This document shows positions 51,137 to 60,400 of a DNA stretch of 64,000 bases, piece by piece. Within the stretch, counting starts at the first letter, position 1, and the number at the start of each line of letters is the position of its first letter. The DNA comes from Bacillota bacterium (GTDB taxonomy: Bacteria; Bacillota; Clostridia; Acetivibrionales; DTU013): the NCBI GenBank assembly GCA_023412665.1, contig JAEZCA010000045.1, forward strand, positions 1-64,000, written 5' to 3'. The translations under genes and the position numbers were made by a program. Below the pieces are notes generated by a model. That model was not told the DNA's origin. It searched no databases and saw only the letters and a list, made by a program, of their open reading frames with translations.

Positions 51137-51838
51137 ATGGCCATAGAATATATATTTTTTGACTGTATGGAAACACTGGTCGACCTTCATAAGCTTCCGA
51201 CACCGAAGGATTATGCGATGTGGGCATATAGCGGTTCTGGTGTTGAAGAGCTGTGGGAGGATTTCGATGAATTCTTCAGATATTATTACCTTTCAAAGAA
51301 AGAGCTGGCTGCAAAATTACCGGAACATGCAGAATATGATATGAAAAGCCGGTTTCTGTATTTGATACGGTCAAGCCTGCCTGATCTGCCTGAATACATG
51401 ATCGAACCAACTGCTGACAGGTTGTGTTCCAACTATTGGAGGAACTATAAACAAGGCAGCTATGTCAGGGATGATGTAAAACGAGCTCTTAAGCTTTTAA
51501 GCGGAGTATACAAATCAGGCGTTGTATCAAATTTCATGGTCATGGATGGAATTGAAGAACTGCTGAAGTTAACAGGCATCGATCATTATTTCAGCTTTGT
51601 GGTCACATCGGTATCTGCAGGGTGGAGAAAGCCGCATACTGAAATATATAATAAAGCCTTGTCACTTTCAGGTACAAGGCCTGACAGGGTACTATTTGTC
51701 GGAGACGATTTCATCAATGATTATACTGTTCCTGTCAGTCTGGGAATGAAGGCTGTCTATCTTGACAGATTTGAGCGCCGGCCGGAGCTGCCTGACAGAA
51801 TCAAAGATTTCGATGAGCTGGCCGGGCTGCTCAAATAG
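51137..51838 (+). CDS. HAD family hydrolase
   Basis: A 233-residue haloacid dehalogenase-fold protein. Motif I is FFDCMETL: the nucleophile Asp is there, but the +2 position is Met rather than the Asp of phosphatases, somewhat like L-2-haloacid dehalogenases (DAYGT). Motif II is VVSNF, the lysine is in WRKPH and motif III is VLFVGDDFINDY. Whether it is a phosphatase or another hydrolase is open. Confidence 0.85.
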   Translation: MAIEYIFFDCMETLVDLHKLPTPKDYAMWAYSGSGVEELWEDFDEFFRYYYLSKKELAAKLPEHAEYDMKSRFLYLIRSSLPDLPEYMIEPTADRLCSNYWRNYKQGSYVRDDVKRALKLLSGVYKSGVVSNFMVMDGIEELLKLTGIDHYFSFVVTSVSAGWRKPHTEIYNKALSLSGTRPDRVLFVGDDFINDYTVPVSLGMKAVYLDRFERRPELPDRIKDFDELAGLLK

Positions 51839-51954
51839 TAATCAGCAGCTTTTCCAGACTTGGCAAATCCTTTGAAGCATGTTGAGCAGCCTGTACAAAT
51901 AGCGTGCCGACAGGGAAAGAATTATTATAATCGTTCTTTCTTGCGAATATGGTC

Positions 51955-51984
51955 TTGACTGGAAGAAGCTAGCTGGCTTATAAT
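51955..51984 (+). promoter_or_regulatory. Strong promoter of the leader-RNA unit
   Basis: TTGACT (51955-51960), 18 bases, TATAAT (51979-51984), one of the best sigma-A matches in the window. Confidence 0.7.
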
Positions 51985-52025
51985 AGAAACGTGTTATGTA
52001 CTATTTTACGAAAGGAGTTGTGCTT

Positions 52026-52067
52026 GTGAGAGTTAATAATTTGGTTTTTGAGGTGAATGACATCTAA
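52026..52067 (+). CDS. Possible 13-residue leader peptide
   Basis: GTG 52026 lies eight bases after AAAGGAG (52011-52017) and the frame ends at TAA 52065-52067, encoding MRVNNLVFEVNDI. It has no run of a single regulatory amino acid, so any attenuation mechanism is unclear; it could equally be the remnant of a longer gene. Confidence 0.35.
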   Translation: MRVNNLVFEVNDI

Positions 52068-52225
52068 CTGAATATGCTGAGGGATGTAAACGTTATCAGC
52101 CTTTATTTTTGGGCTTTTGTCTGCATTCGTTCAGCGAATTGATCGGGAATAACCTTTGTCTATAAAGTATAATGGGGTAAATGGCATGGTATGGTTATCG
52201 TGCTTTTTTTATGCCTGTTTGTGAG

Positions 52226-52258
52226 CTCCGCCAAGGTTCATGCCTGGCGGAGTTTTTT
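52226..52258 (+). terminator. Terminator upstream of the CD3324-like gene
   Basis: CTCCGCCA (52226-52233) and TGGCGGAG (52245-52252) pair perfectly around an 11-base loop, followed by TTTTTT. Confidence 0.85.
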
Positions 52259-52331
52259 GTCCATTTGGATATGGAGCAGGCTGAAGGTTATTGCCGGTAA
52301 TTTCGTATAGGAGACAGGAGGCAGAATTATA

Positions 52332-52616
52332 ATGAAATATGTAAATGGCAAGGATATATTGCCAAAATCGTTGTTGGAGCAGCTGCAGCACTATGTAGAG
52401 GGAGAACTCCTCTATATCCCGAGGCAGGAGAACAGCAGAGCGGGATGGGGCGCTGTCAACGGTACAAGGATGATGATCAGGAACAGAAATACTGAGATAT
52501 GTATGAAATATGAAGAAGGGGCCACGGTCCAGGAGCTCATGGATGCCTACCATTTGTCGGAGGACAGTATCCGGAAGGTTTTGAACAACAGGAGAGTTCT
52601 TCTCGCAGTTGAGTGA
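52332..52616 (+). CDS. CD3324-like/Mor-type HTH protein
   Basis: A 94-residue protein with the pattern of the CD3324 family: an N-terminal YVNGKDILPKSLLEQLQHYVEG block, LLYIPRQENSRAGWG, then a helix-turn-helix (about 62-90, EEGATVQELMDAYHLSEDS). Related to Mor transcription activators. The ATG follows AGGAGG. It lies downstream of a terminator-containing leader and upstream of perfect palindromes, so it may regulate one of its neighbours; that is inference. Confidence 0.75.
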   Translation: MKYVNGKDILPKSLLEQLQHYVEGELLYIPRQENSRAGWGAVNGTRMMIRNRNTEICMKYEEGATVQELMDAYHLSEDSIRKVLNNRRVLLAVE

Positions 52617-52650
52617 CCAATGTAAGTGTCCAACGGCAGCATAGAGATAT

Positions 52651-52683
52651 ACTCTAAGTTAGAGAGATTCTCTAACTTAGAGT
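52651..52683. promoter_or_regulatory. Perfect 15-bp palindrome, operator-like
   Basis: Two 15-base arms (52651-52665 and 52669-52683) flank GAT. Each arm contains the near-palindrome CTCTAAsTTAGAG, so the site is a doubled dyad. The pattern resembles operators of dimeric HTH regulators, including MerR types. No T run follows, so it is not a terminator. Confidence 0.6.
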
Positions 52684-52771
52684 GATAATCATTTGCAGGA
52701 AACACTTTTAGACAAATTGATTTGATGACAGCTTGTTGATTATGAAGAAGTTATGCTATATATTTGTATTA

Positions 52772-52833
52772 ATGCGTTATCGTATGTGCTGCAATTGTGG
52801 TTACTAGATTTTTACGAGCTTGCGGTAACGCAT
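52772..52833. repeat. Inverted repeat before the class IV aminotransferase
   Basis: ATGCGTTATCG (52772-52782) pairs with CGGTAACGCAT (52823-52833), with one G-U in RNA and a 40-base loop. It ends 18 bases before the aminotransferase start and could form a hairpin in its leader. Confidence 0.45.
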
Positions 52834-52850
52834 AATACTTTCGTAAAGAG

Positions 52851-53696
52851 ATGATATCAGAAATGGATGATAATGCAGGAAAATATGTAATACATAATGG
52901 CGCAGTAAGGGAATACACTGACAAGGTCGGCTGTGAGCTGGCACAAATAACGGGCAGGGCAGCATATGAAGTGATCAGGATCATTAATGGGGTACCTTTG
53001 TTTTTTGAGGATCATTATGACAGGCTGACGGGAACATTCAATGCTGTAGGCAGGCAACTGAGCATTTCCTTTAGTCAGCTTGGAGATCTGATACGAATGC
53101 TGCTCGAAAAAAACGAGAGCAGAGACTGTAATGTAAAGGTCTCCATATTTTATGAATTAGACCAGCAGCTGATATATATCAGCAAAAGCTATTATCCGAC
53201 ACAGGAGGTAGCGGACGCAGGTGTAAATACAGGTTTGCTTCAGATCGAAAGAGAGAATCCGAATGCAAAGATTATAAATAAATCCTATAAAGAAGCTGTG
53301 GCAAGAAAAATTGCCGAGGGCGGTTTCTTTGAGGTGCTGCTTGCTGACAGTAAGGGAAGGCTTACTGAAGGCAGTAAGTCCAATCTGTTCTTGATAAAGG
53401 ATGGGAGGGTTCTGACAGCTCCAGGCAAATATGTGCTCCGGGGAATAACCCGCAAATATGTTTTTGAAGCATGTCAAAATGCCGGATTTGAAGTAGTCGA
53501 GCAATTTGTTGCGGCCGATGAAATCGGGCAGACGGAAGGAGCCTTCCTTTCAGGCACATCAATAAAGGTGCTTCCTATAAAAATAGTGGAACGGCTGGAG
53601 CTTAATTCGTCTGCAAATCCGGTTATAGCAGCGATCAGGCGGGAATATGATACAATTCTTGAGAAATATATTGATGAACATGTAAAAATATGGTAA
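52851..53696 (+). CDS. Class IV aminotransferase (branched-chain aminotransferase/ADC lyase fold)
   Basis: A 281-residue fold-type IV PLP enzyme. The Schiff-base lysine is expected in INKSYKEAVARK; other blocks are GGFFEVLLADSKGRLTEGSKSNLF, VLRGITRKYVFE and FLSGTSIKVLPI. It could be a branched-chain or D-amino-acid aminotransferase or aminodeoxychorismate lyase; the family cannot be split by eye. The start is uncertain: ATG 52851 has AAAGAG immediately before it, and ATG 52863 is an alternative. Confidence 0.85.
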   Translation: MISEMDDNAGKYVIHNGAVREYTDKVGCELAQITGRAAYEVIRIINGVPLFFEDHYDRLTGTFNAVGRQLSISFSQLGDLIRMLLEKNESRDCNVKVSIFYELDQQLIYISKSYYPTQEVADAGVNTGLLQIERENPNAKIINKSYKEAVARKIAEGGFFEVLLADSKGRLTEGSKSNLFLIKDGRVLTAPGKYVLRGITRKYVFEACQNAGFEVVEQFVAADEIGQTEGAFLSGTSIKVLPIKIVERLELNSSANPVIAAIRREYDTILEKYIDEHVKIW

Positions 53697-53741
53697 TATT
53701 TATCTGCAAATTAAGGAATCTTCCTTTAAGCAGGTGATAGC

Positions 53742-54152
53742 TTGGAGCCAACTACTTATTCAAGACATTTCCTCAGAATAAAGCCCGATTACCCTGTTTT
53801 TGGAGAGATCAGGGTTGTAAGGATAGCAGGAAGACATGTTCTTTCGAATCAGGCAAGAGTGAGACTGGTGGACATTAGCTCCGGCGGTGTCGGATTTGTT
53901 TCTGTTCTGAAGCTGCCCGTTGACGAAAAAGTGATACTTGAGCTGTCCATAAAACTCGACGAGACCGAGTACCGGTCTGAAGGGTATATTGTTAGGTCAT
54001 TGAATGCAGGTGTTTGCGAATATGAATATGGTTTTCGTTTTATGCAGCCTGCAATTAAGCTGCGGCAGCCACTTCAGAAAATATTCGGCAGGCTTTTGGC
54101 CAGCCAGGACAGGTGTATTATTATCAGGATGTCCCCGGGACAGTCAGATTAG
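53742..54152 (+). CDS. PilZ domain protein (c-di-GMP binding)
   Basis: A 136-residue protein made essentially of one PilZ domain. Both ligand motifs are present: RHFLR (R-x3-R) near the N-terminus and DISSGG (D-x-S-x-x-G) about 35 residues later. It should bind cyclic di-GMP. The TTG at 53742 follows AGGTG. The partner process is unknown; no cyclase or phosphodiesterase is in the window. Confidence 0.8.
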   Translation: MEPTTYSRHFLRIKPDYPVFGEIRVVRIAGRHVLSNQARVRLVDISSGGVGFVSVLKLPVDEKVILELSIKLDETEYRSEGYIVRSLNAGVCEYEYGFRFMQPAIKLRQPLQKIFGRLLASQDRCIIIRMSPGQSD

Positions 54153-54203
54153 CAGTTGGAAAATACACGCTATATATTGGAAAAGGTGTTGCAAAGACAA
54201 TTA

Positions 54204-54230
54204 TTAGCACTCTATTCATGAGAGTGCTAA
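54204..54230. promoter_or_regulatory. CIRCE operator (HrcA binding site) upstream of htpG
   Basis: TTAGCACTC (54204-54212), nine bases, GAGTGCTAA (54222-54230): the exact consensus inverted repeat of the HrcA heat-shock repressor. It ends seven bases before the TTGACA box of the htpG promoter. Confidence 0.93.
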
Positions 54231-54237
54231 TTTCATA

Positions 54238-54267
54238 TTGACAACGAAAGAAAAAGAGTTGTAATAT
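54238..54267 (+). promoter_or_regulatory. Promoter of htpG
   Basis: TTGACA (54238-54243), 18 bases, TAATAT (54262-54267). CIRCE lies immediately upstream, so HrcA would act by occlusion at the -35 side. Confidence 0.65.
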
Positions 54268-54312
54268 AGTTATTGGCAATGAAATACACTTTTTGATCAA
54301 GGAGGTTTCGTT

Positions 54313-56256
54313 ATGTCACGGGAGAATGGAAACATATCAATACATACTGAGAACATTTTACCAATAATAAAAAAGTGGCTTTATTCAGAGAAGGACATAT
54401 TTGTCAGAGAGCTTGTGTCCAATGCCAATGATGCTCTCATGAAGCTAAAAAAGCTCATATCCATGGGAGAGGCACAAATTGGAGAGAATGAAAAATTTGC
54501 GATCAGAGTGATCATTAATAAAGCAGATAAAACGATCAAGGTCGTTGACAACGGTATTGGCATGACCGGGGAGGAAGTTAAGAAGTATATCAATCAGATC
54601 GCTTTCTCAGGTGCGGTTGATTTCCTTGAGAAGTACAAGGATAAGGCAGATGAGGGCAACCAGATCATTGGTCACTTCGGACTCGGCTTTTATTCCGCGT
54701 TCATGGTATCCGAGAAGGTGACCATAGATACTATGTCCTGGCAGCAGGACAGTCAAGCTGTCAAGTGGACAAGCACAGGCGGTATGGAGTTTGAGATGGA
54801 TGATTCCCAGAAGACAGAGAGAGGTACGACTGTTACCTTGTATCTTGCTGATGATTCCTATGAGTATCTTGAATATTACAAGATGAAGGAGATACTTGAG
54901 AAGTATTGCTCATTCATGCCGTTTGAGATTTATCTGGAGAATGAAGAGGACGAGTCAAAAAAAGCGGATAAGGAGCAGAAGGCCGACGAGACAAAGGAAG
55001 CCGGTAAGGATGCTGACGATACAGCCGCTGACCAAAAGGCCAAGCCTATAAACGATACACATCCCCTCTGGCTCAAGGCGCCGAAGGATTGTACCGACGA
55101 GGAGTACAAGGAGTTCTACAAAAAGGTTTTCCACGATTTCAATGATCCCTTATTCTGGATTCATCTGAATATGGACTATCCCTTCAACCTGAAGGGCATA
55201 TTGTTCTTCCCGAAGCTCAGGCATGAGTTTGAGACGATTGAGGGGCAGATAAAGCTGTATTATAATCAGGTTTTTGTCGCCGACAATATCAAGGAAGTCA
55301 TTCCCGAATTTCTTATGCTCCTAAAGGGTGTCATTGATTGTCCGGACCTGCCGCTCAATGTGTCAAGAAGCTTCCTGCAAAATGACGGCTATGTGTCGAA
55401 AATCTCGACCCATATCACCAAAAAGGTGGCCGATAAGCTTACCGCACTCTATGAAAACGAGAGAGAAGCATATAACAAGTACTGGGATGACATAAACCCA
55501 TTTGTGAAATACGGCTGCTTACGGGAGGAAAAATTCTTTGATCGTGTAAAGGACATAATCATATACAAGACAACAAGTGACGACTATATTACTTTAAAGG
55601 ACTACCTTGACAGAAATGGCCAGAAGCATAAGGACAAGGTGTTCTATGTTTCGGATGAGAAGCAGCAGGCTCAATATATCCGTCTGTTTAAGGAACAGGG
55701 CATGGAAGCTGTCGTTTTAAATACTATGATCGACAATCACTTTATACAGTTCCTTGAGATGAAAGAGAGCAATGTAAAATTCACCAGGATCGATTCTGAC
55801 CTTTCGGACAGTATGAAGGACGACAATGCAGCTGAGGCCGACTCTGATCTGGCTCACAAGCTGGAGAAGGTGTTTAAGGAAGCGCTGGGAGACGATAAAC
55901 TGAAAATCAGCATAGAAGCTTTGAAGGCTGCTTCTACTCCCGGTATAATACTTCTTTCCGAGCAATCGAGACGTATGCAGGAAATGAGCAGAATGTACGG
56001 TATGAAGGGGATGGACCTTGGAGGGATGTTCCCGGATGAGAGAACCCTTGTGCTCAACAGAAGCAACACACTGATACAGACTGTGGTCAAGCTTTCTGAC
56101 AATGAAGCTAAAAAGGATGATGTGAACCTGATATGCCATCATGTTTATGATCTGGCAATGATGAGCCACAAGCAGCTTGAGCCGGAAGCGATGACCAGGT
56201 TTATCGAAAGAAGCAACCTGCTGCTTGGAAAGCTGGCTGAACTTGAAGTAAAATAA
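54313..56256 (+). CDS. htpG: Molecular chaperone HtpG (Hsp90)
   Basis: An ATP-dependent homodimeric chaperone of 647 residues. The N-terminal GHKL ATPase domain has SNANDALMKL, DNGIGMT and GHFGLGFYSAF; the middle domain has the catalytic-loop region LPLNVSRSFLQ; the C-terminal dimerisation domain starts near residue 520. Between N and middle domains is a Lys/Asp/Glu/Ala-rich linker of about 36 residues (209-244), long for a bacterial Hsp90. The ATG follows AAGGAGG. It is under a CIRCE operator, so heat-shock control by HrcA is expected. Confidence 0.96.
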   Translation: MSRENGNISIHTENILPIIKKWLYSEKDIFVRELVSNANDALMKLKKLISMGEAQIGENEKFAIRVIINKADKTIKVVDNGIGMTGEEVKKYINQIAFSGAVDFLEKYKDKADEGNQIIGHFGLGFYSAFMVSEKVTIDTMSWQQDSQAVKWTSTGGMEFEMDDSQKTERGTTVTLYLADDSYEYLEYYKMKEILEKYCSFMPFEIYLENEEDESKKADKEQKADETKEAGKDADDTAADQKAKPINDTHPLWLKAPKDCTDEEYKEFYKKVFHDFNDPLFWIHLNMDYPFNLKGILFFPKLRHEFETIEGQIKLYYNQVFVADNIKEVIPEFLMLLKGVIDCPDLPLNVSRSFLQNDGYVSKISTHITKKVADKLTALYENEREAYNKYWDDINPFVKYGCLREEKFFDRVKDIIIYKTTSDDYITLKDYLDRNGQKHKDKVFYVSDEKQQAQYIRLFKEQGMEAVVLNTMIDNHFIQFLEMKESNVKFTRIDSDLSDSMKDDNAAEADSDLAHKLEKVFKEALGDDKLKISIEALKAASTPGIILLSEQSRRMQEMSRMYGMKGMDLGGMFPDERTLVLNRSNTLIQTVVKLSDNEAKKDDVNLICHHVYDLAMMSHKQLEPEAMTRFIERSNLLLGKLAELEVK

Positions 56257-56292
56257 CAAGTCAATATTTACATTAAGCTATGAATTTATGTG

Positions 56293-56325
56293 AAGGCGTC
56301 TTGCATGAAAGCGAGGCGCCTTTTA
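56293..56325. terminator. Terminator after htpG
   Basis: A 12-bp stem (56293-56304 with 56311-56322, two G-U pairs) and a 6-base loop, followed by TTTT. Confidence 0.75.
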
Positions 56326-56387
56326 CCACATGTGCTGCGGATTGCGCGGCACATAGAAGTAAGTGATCCTTCATTTAGTTCAACACA

Positions 56388-57269
56388 TCACGACTGGATT
56401 TTTTCCCTGAATACTTCAGCAGCAGGCGATAGAGGGACATTTCTCAATACCGCTATACCTAATTGACGCTTTGGAATAGTCTCATCTAGCTGCAATATGA
56501 AAAGCTCATTATTTGATACAAATTGTGCGGCACTTTCTTTTAAAACATATGCTATACCCAGTCCGATCCTTGATAGTTCGACCAAAAGGTCCATGCTTTC
56601 CAGTTCGATCTCGGGTGTTATTACACAGCCTCTGGAGCTGCAGTACAAATCAAGGTTTCGTCTTGTTGTGCTGCCTTTTTGCAGCAGCAGCAGCGGTAAG
56701 CCGGATAGCTCATTTATTGGGACGGTACGGTTTTTCAAATATCCGAAGCGTGAAGAAGCAATAAACACATCCTCTACCGTGCAGAAGGCTGTTGCTTCAA
56801 TATCACTATCTTCAACCGGAAGGGTTACTATGCCAAGGTCAACAGCGCCAGACTTAATGGAATCGATTATGCCCGGGGAAGTTCTGTTTACTATTTTTAC
56901 CTTTATGTTTGGATATTCTTCAATAAACTTCTGCAGCAACGGTATCAGAAGGTAACGAAGAATTGTGTCTCCTACACCGATTTTTACCTCTCCCAGGTTG
57001 AAGGACTGCATTTCCCGTATTTTGCCCTCGGCTGCCTTGAACAGGTTGTAAGCCTGGTCCACATGACTGTACAGCATCTCGCCGACTGCAGTCAGCTTCA
57101 CACTTCTTGAGCCTCTGACAAAAAGGACACTTCCTGTGCTTTCTTCGAGATTTCTGATGGACTGGCTGACAGCGGACTGTGAAATATACAGCTTTCTGGC
57201 CGCGGCGGAAAAGCTGCCCGATTTGGCGGCAGTATGAAACACCTTATAAAGCTCAAAGTTAATATCCAT
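56388..57269 (-). CDS. LysR family transcriptional regulator
   Basis: A 293-residue regulator. The winged HTH lies at about residues 3-60 (SGSFSAAARKLYISQSAVS), a linker helix follows, then the two-lobe effector domain (about 90-290; GEVKIGVGDTILRYLLIPLL at its start). It is divergent from purL with 152 bases between the start codons, the normal layout for LysR control of itself or its neighbour. Effector unknown. Confidence 0.92.
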   Translation of the reverse strand: MDINFELYKVFHTAAKSGSFSAAARKLYISQSAVSQSIRNLEESTGSVLFVRGSRSVKLTAVGEMLYSHVDQAYNLFKAAEGKIREMQSFNLGEVKIGVGDTILRYLLIPLLQKFIEEYPNIKVKIVNRTSPGIIDSIKSGAVDLGIVTLPVEDSDIEATAFCTVEDVFIASSRFGYLKNRTVPINELSGLPLLLLQKGSTTRRNLDLYCSSRGCVITPEIELESMDLLVELSRIGLGIAYVLKESAAQFVSNNELFILQLDETIPKRQLGIAVLRNVPLSPAAEVFREKIQS

Positions 57270-57304
57270 AAGTTAACCTAATTCCTAACATTAAATATAT
57301 TAAT

Positions 57305-57333
57305 TTTACTTATAAATTATATCATTGTATAAT
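57305..57333 (+). promoter_or_regulatory. Promoter of purL
   Basis: TTTACT (57305-57310), 17 bases, TATAAT (57328-57333). No purine riboswitch was found in the leader of about 80 bases. Confidence 0.6.
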
Positions 57334-57421
57334 TACTTTGTGAAGCTGCTTAGTGTAGTGGCTACAGGCAGGTCAAAATGGCAAAATAACAGGCGGAAGG
57401 CCTGATTTGAGGTGCTGATAT

Positions 57422-60400
57422 ATGAATAAGCTCGATGGGGCAGATCAGAGAAATAAGGTAAGGCGTATTTTTGCAGAAAAGAAAAAAGGATATGATGTAG
57501 AAGCTCAGGGGATATACAGGGATCTAAAAAGCAATCTGGATCTGAAAGGGCTGGAGCAGGTACGTATTATCAACAGGTATGACATAACGGATATAACTGA
57601 CGACGAATTTGAAGCATCAAAAAATGTAATATTTTCAGTGCCTCCTGTTGATTATGTTTACGAAGATAGTATTACCCTTTCACCGAATGAAAGGGCATTT
57701 GGCGTAGAATATCTGCCAGGACAATATGATCAAAGGGCCGATTCGGCTTCACAATGCATACAGTTTCTTACCCTTGGTGTGAGACCGCGCTGTAAAGCTG
57801 CAAGGGTAATTGTTTTAAAGGGCGAGTTATCGGACGACGACCTTGGAAGGGTAAAGGAATATTGCATAAATCCTGTGGACAGTCGTGAAGCAGGGATGGA
57901 AAAACCTGATTCCCTTGACATGGAGATTGAATATCCTAGTGACGTTGCTGTTCTCAAGGGATTTTCCTCGATGAACACTGATCAGCTGGCAAATGTCCAT
58001 AATGATCTGGGAATGGCGATGTCATTGGAGGATCTGGAATTTTGCAGGCAGTATTTCGCCCAGACTGAGCACAGAGACCCGACAATAACGGAAATAAGGC
58101 TTATTGACACATACTGGTCCGATCATTGCAGGCATACAACATTCCTTACAAGAATAAATGATATCAAATATGAAGACGGTCTGTTTAACTTGTTCCAAAA
58201 GTCGGTGTATGAGAGGTATATTACCTCGAGAAAGTTTGTGTACGAAGACAGAGAAAAGGACATTACCCTGATGGACCTTGCAACGATAGCTATGAAGGAG
58301 CTGAGAAAGGACGGAAGGCTGGAAGACCTTGACGTTTCAGATGAAATCAATGCCTGCAGTATTGTTGTTGATGCCAGGGTAAACGGCAGGAATGAGGAAT
58401 GGCTGGTCATGTTCAAAAATGAGACCCACAACCATCCCACAGAGATCGAACCCTTCGGCGGCGCAGCCACATGCCTTGGAGGCGCTATCAGAGATCCTCT
58501 TTCAGGCAGGTCATATGTTTATCAGGCGATGAGGGTAACCGGCAGCGGTGATCCCAGAACATCCGTAAAGGATACATTGCCGGGCAAGCTGCCCCAAAGG
58601 AAGATCACAACCGGAGCCGCAGCAGGCTACAGCTCCTACGGTAATCAAATAGGTCTTGCGACAGGACAGGTTGCAGAAATATATGATGAGGGCTATGTAG
58701 CAAAACGGATGGAAATCGGCGCTGTTATCGGCGCAGCTCCCAAAAAGAATGTAATAAGGCTGGAGCCCCAGCCGGGTGATATTATCATACTGCTTGGCGG
58801 CAGAACAGGCCGAGACGGCTGCGGCGGAGCCACAGGCTCCTCAAAGGAGCACGACGAAAAATCACTGCTGACCTGCGGAGCAGAAGTTCAAAAGGGTAAT
58901 CCTCCTACCGAGAGGAAAATACAGAGGCTTTTCAGAGATGAAAAGGTCAGCCGTATGATAAAGAGGTGTAACGACTTTGGCGCAGGAGGGGTTTCTGTTG
59001 CCATAGGCGAGCTTGCCGACGGACTGGATATCGATCTGGACAGCGTGCCAAAGAAATATGAGGGTCTGGACGGTACAGAGCTGGCAATATCCGAATCCCA
59101 GGAAAGAATGGCTGTTGTGATATCAAAACAGGACAGCGACAGATTTATCCAGGCAGCGGAGGATGAGAATCTGGAGGCTACAGTAGTAGCAGTAGTTACC
59201 GACACCGGAAGACTCAGAATGAAATGGCGCAATAAAACCATAGTAGACATCAGCAGGGAGTTCTTAAATACAAACGGAGTAAAGCAAAATATTGATATAT
59301 GCGTTTCGGAGCCCAAGAAGAAGAGTCTTGATGAAGTATTGAACAATGATATATCAAATAAGGCAGATAATATTGAGGAAGCATGGCTGAATAATCTCAA
59401 GAAGCTTGAGCACTGCAGTCAGAAGGGCCTGGTAGAACGCTTTGACAGTACCATCGGAGCAGGTACGATTCTGATGCCCTTTGGAGGCAGATACCAGCTT
59501 AGCCCGGCAGAAGGAATGGCTGCGAAATTGCCTGTAATTGATGGAGATACAGATACCGCTACTTTGATGTCATATGGTTTCAATCCGGCAATCTCAAAGT
59601 GGAGCCCCTTCCATGGAGCTGTATTCGCTATAATCGAAGCAGTAGCAAAAATAGCTGCGATGGGCGGAGACTACAGAAAGGCCAGGCTGACGCTTCAGGA
59701 ATACTTTGAAAAGCCGGGGAAGGATCCCTCAAGGTGGGGCAAGCCATTCAGTGCTTTACTGGGTGCGTATTATGCTCAAATAAAGCTCGGTATACCGGCA
59801 ATCGGAGGCAAGGACAGTATGTCGGGCACCTTCAGGGACCTTGATGTTCCGCCGACGCTGGTTGCTTTTGCGGTTTGCGTAAGTGATGCAGGACATGTGG
59901 TATCAACCGAGTTTAAAAATACAGGAAGCCGGGCCGTTCTTGTCAAGGTATGCAGGGATTCATATGTACTGCCTGATTTTGAGCAGCTTGACAGGACATA
60001 TACCAGAATTCATGAGCTGGCCAAGGCAGGCAGGATTATTGCAGCTCACTCTGTGCGCCAGGGAGGAATAGCGGAGGCTGTCAGCCGCATGTGCTTTGGA
60101 AATATGATTGGCTTTGAATTCGAAAATATTGATCCGGCAGAATTGTTCATGCCGGAGTATGGCTCTGTCATACTTGAAATTAATGCCGAAGATGATATCG
60201 ATAATATGCTTGAAGGTCTTGAATACAGCATAATCGGCCGGACTACAGAGAGACCTGCGGTTTTAGTCAACGGGACAGCTATAGAACTGGATAAAATGGT
60301 TGAGGGCTGGATACAGCCATTGGAGAAGATATTCCCGACAAAAGCAGCTGTTGAGGTTCAAGGGATAGAAACCTTCAGCTTTATTGGCAAACAGGATTTT

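Larger units (their letters stand above)
51991..52258 (+). ncRNA. Candidate leader or small RNA with attenuator
   Basis: A transcript from the promoter at 51955 would run about 270 bases to a strong terminator, 73 bases before the CD3324-like gene. It holds a mini-ORF with a good ribosome binding site. This is the layout of an attenuated leader or a stand-alone small RNA. No known RNA family was recognised. Confidence 0.4.
51839..52331 (+). other. Intergenic region with a candidate leader-RNA unit
   Basis: It contains an imperfect GAAAGAA/TTCTTTC hairpin (about 51914-51940) after the HAD gene, the promoter at 51955-51984, a 13-codon ORF at 52026-52067, an ATTCG/CGAAT hairpin (52125-52139) and a terminator at 52226-52258. 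No longer gene is supported. Confidence 0.5.

Noticed and set aside
57270..57421. Purine riboswitch in front of purL
   Set aside because: None of the conserved junction sequence of the purine aptamer is present; only a tiny CAGGC/GCCTG hairpin was found.
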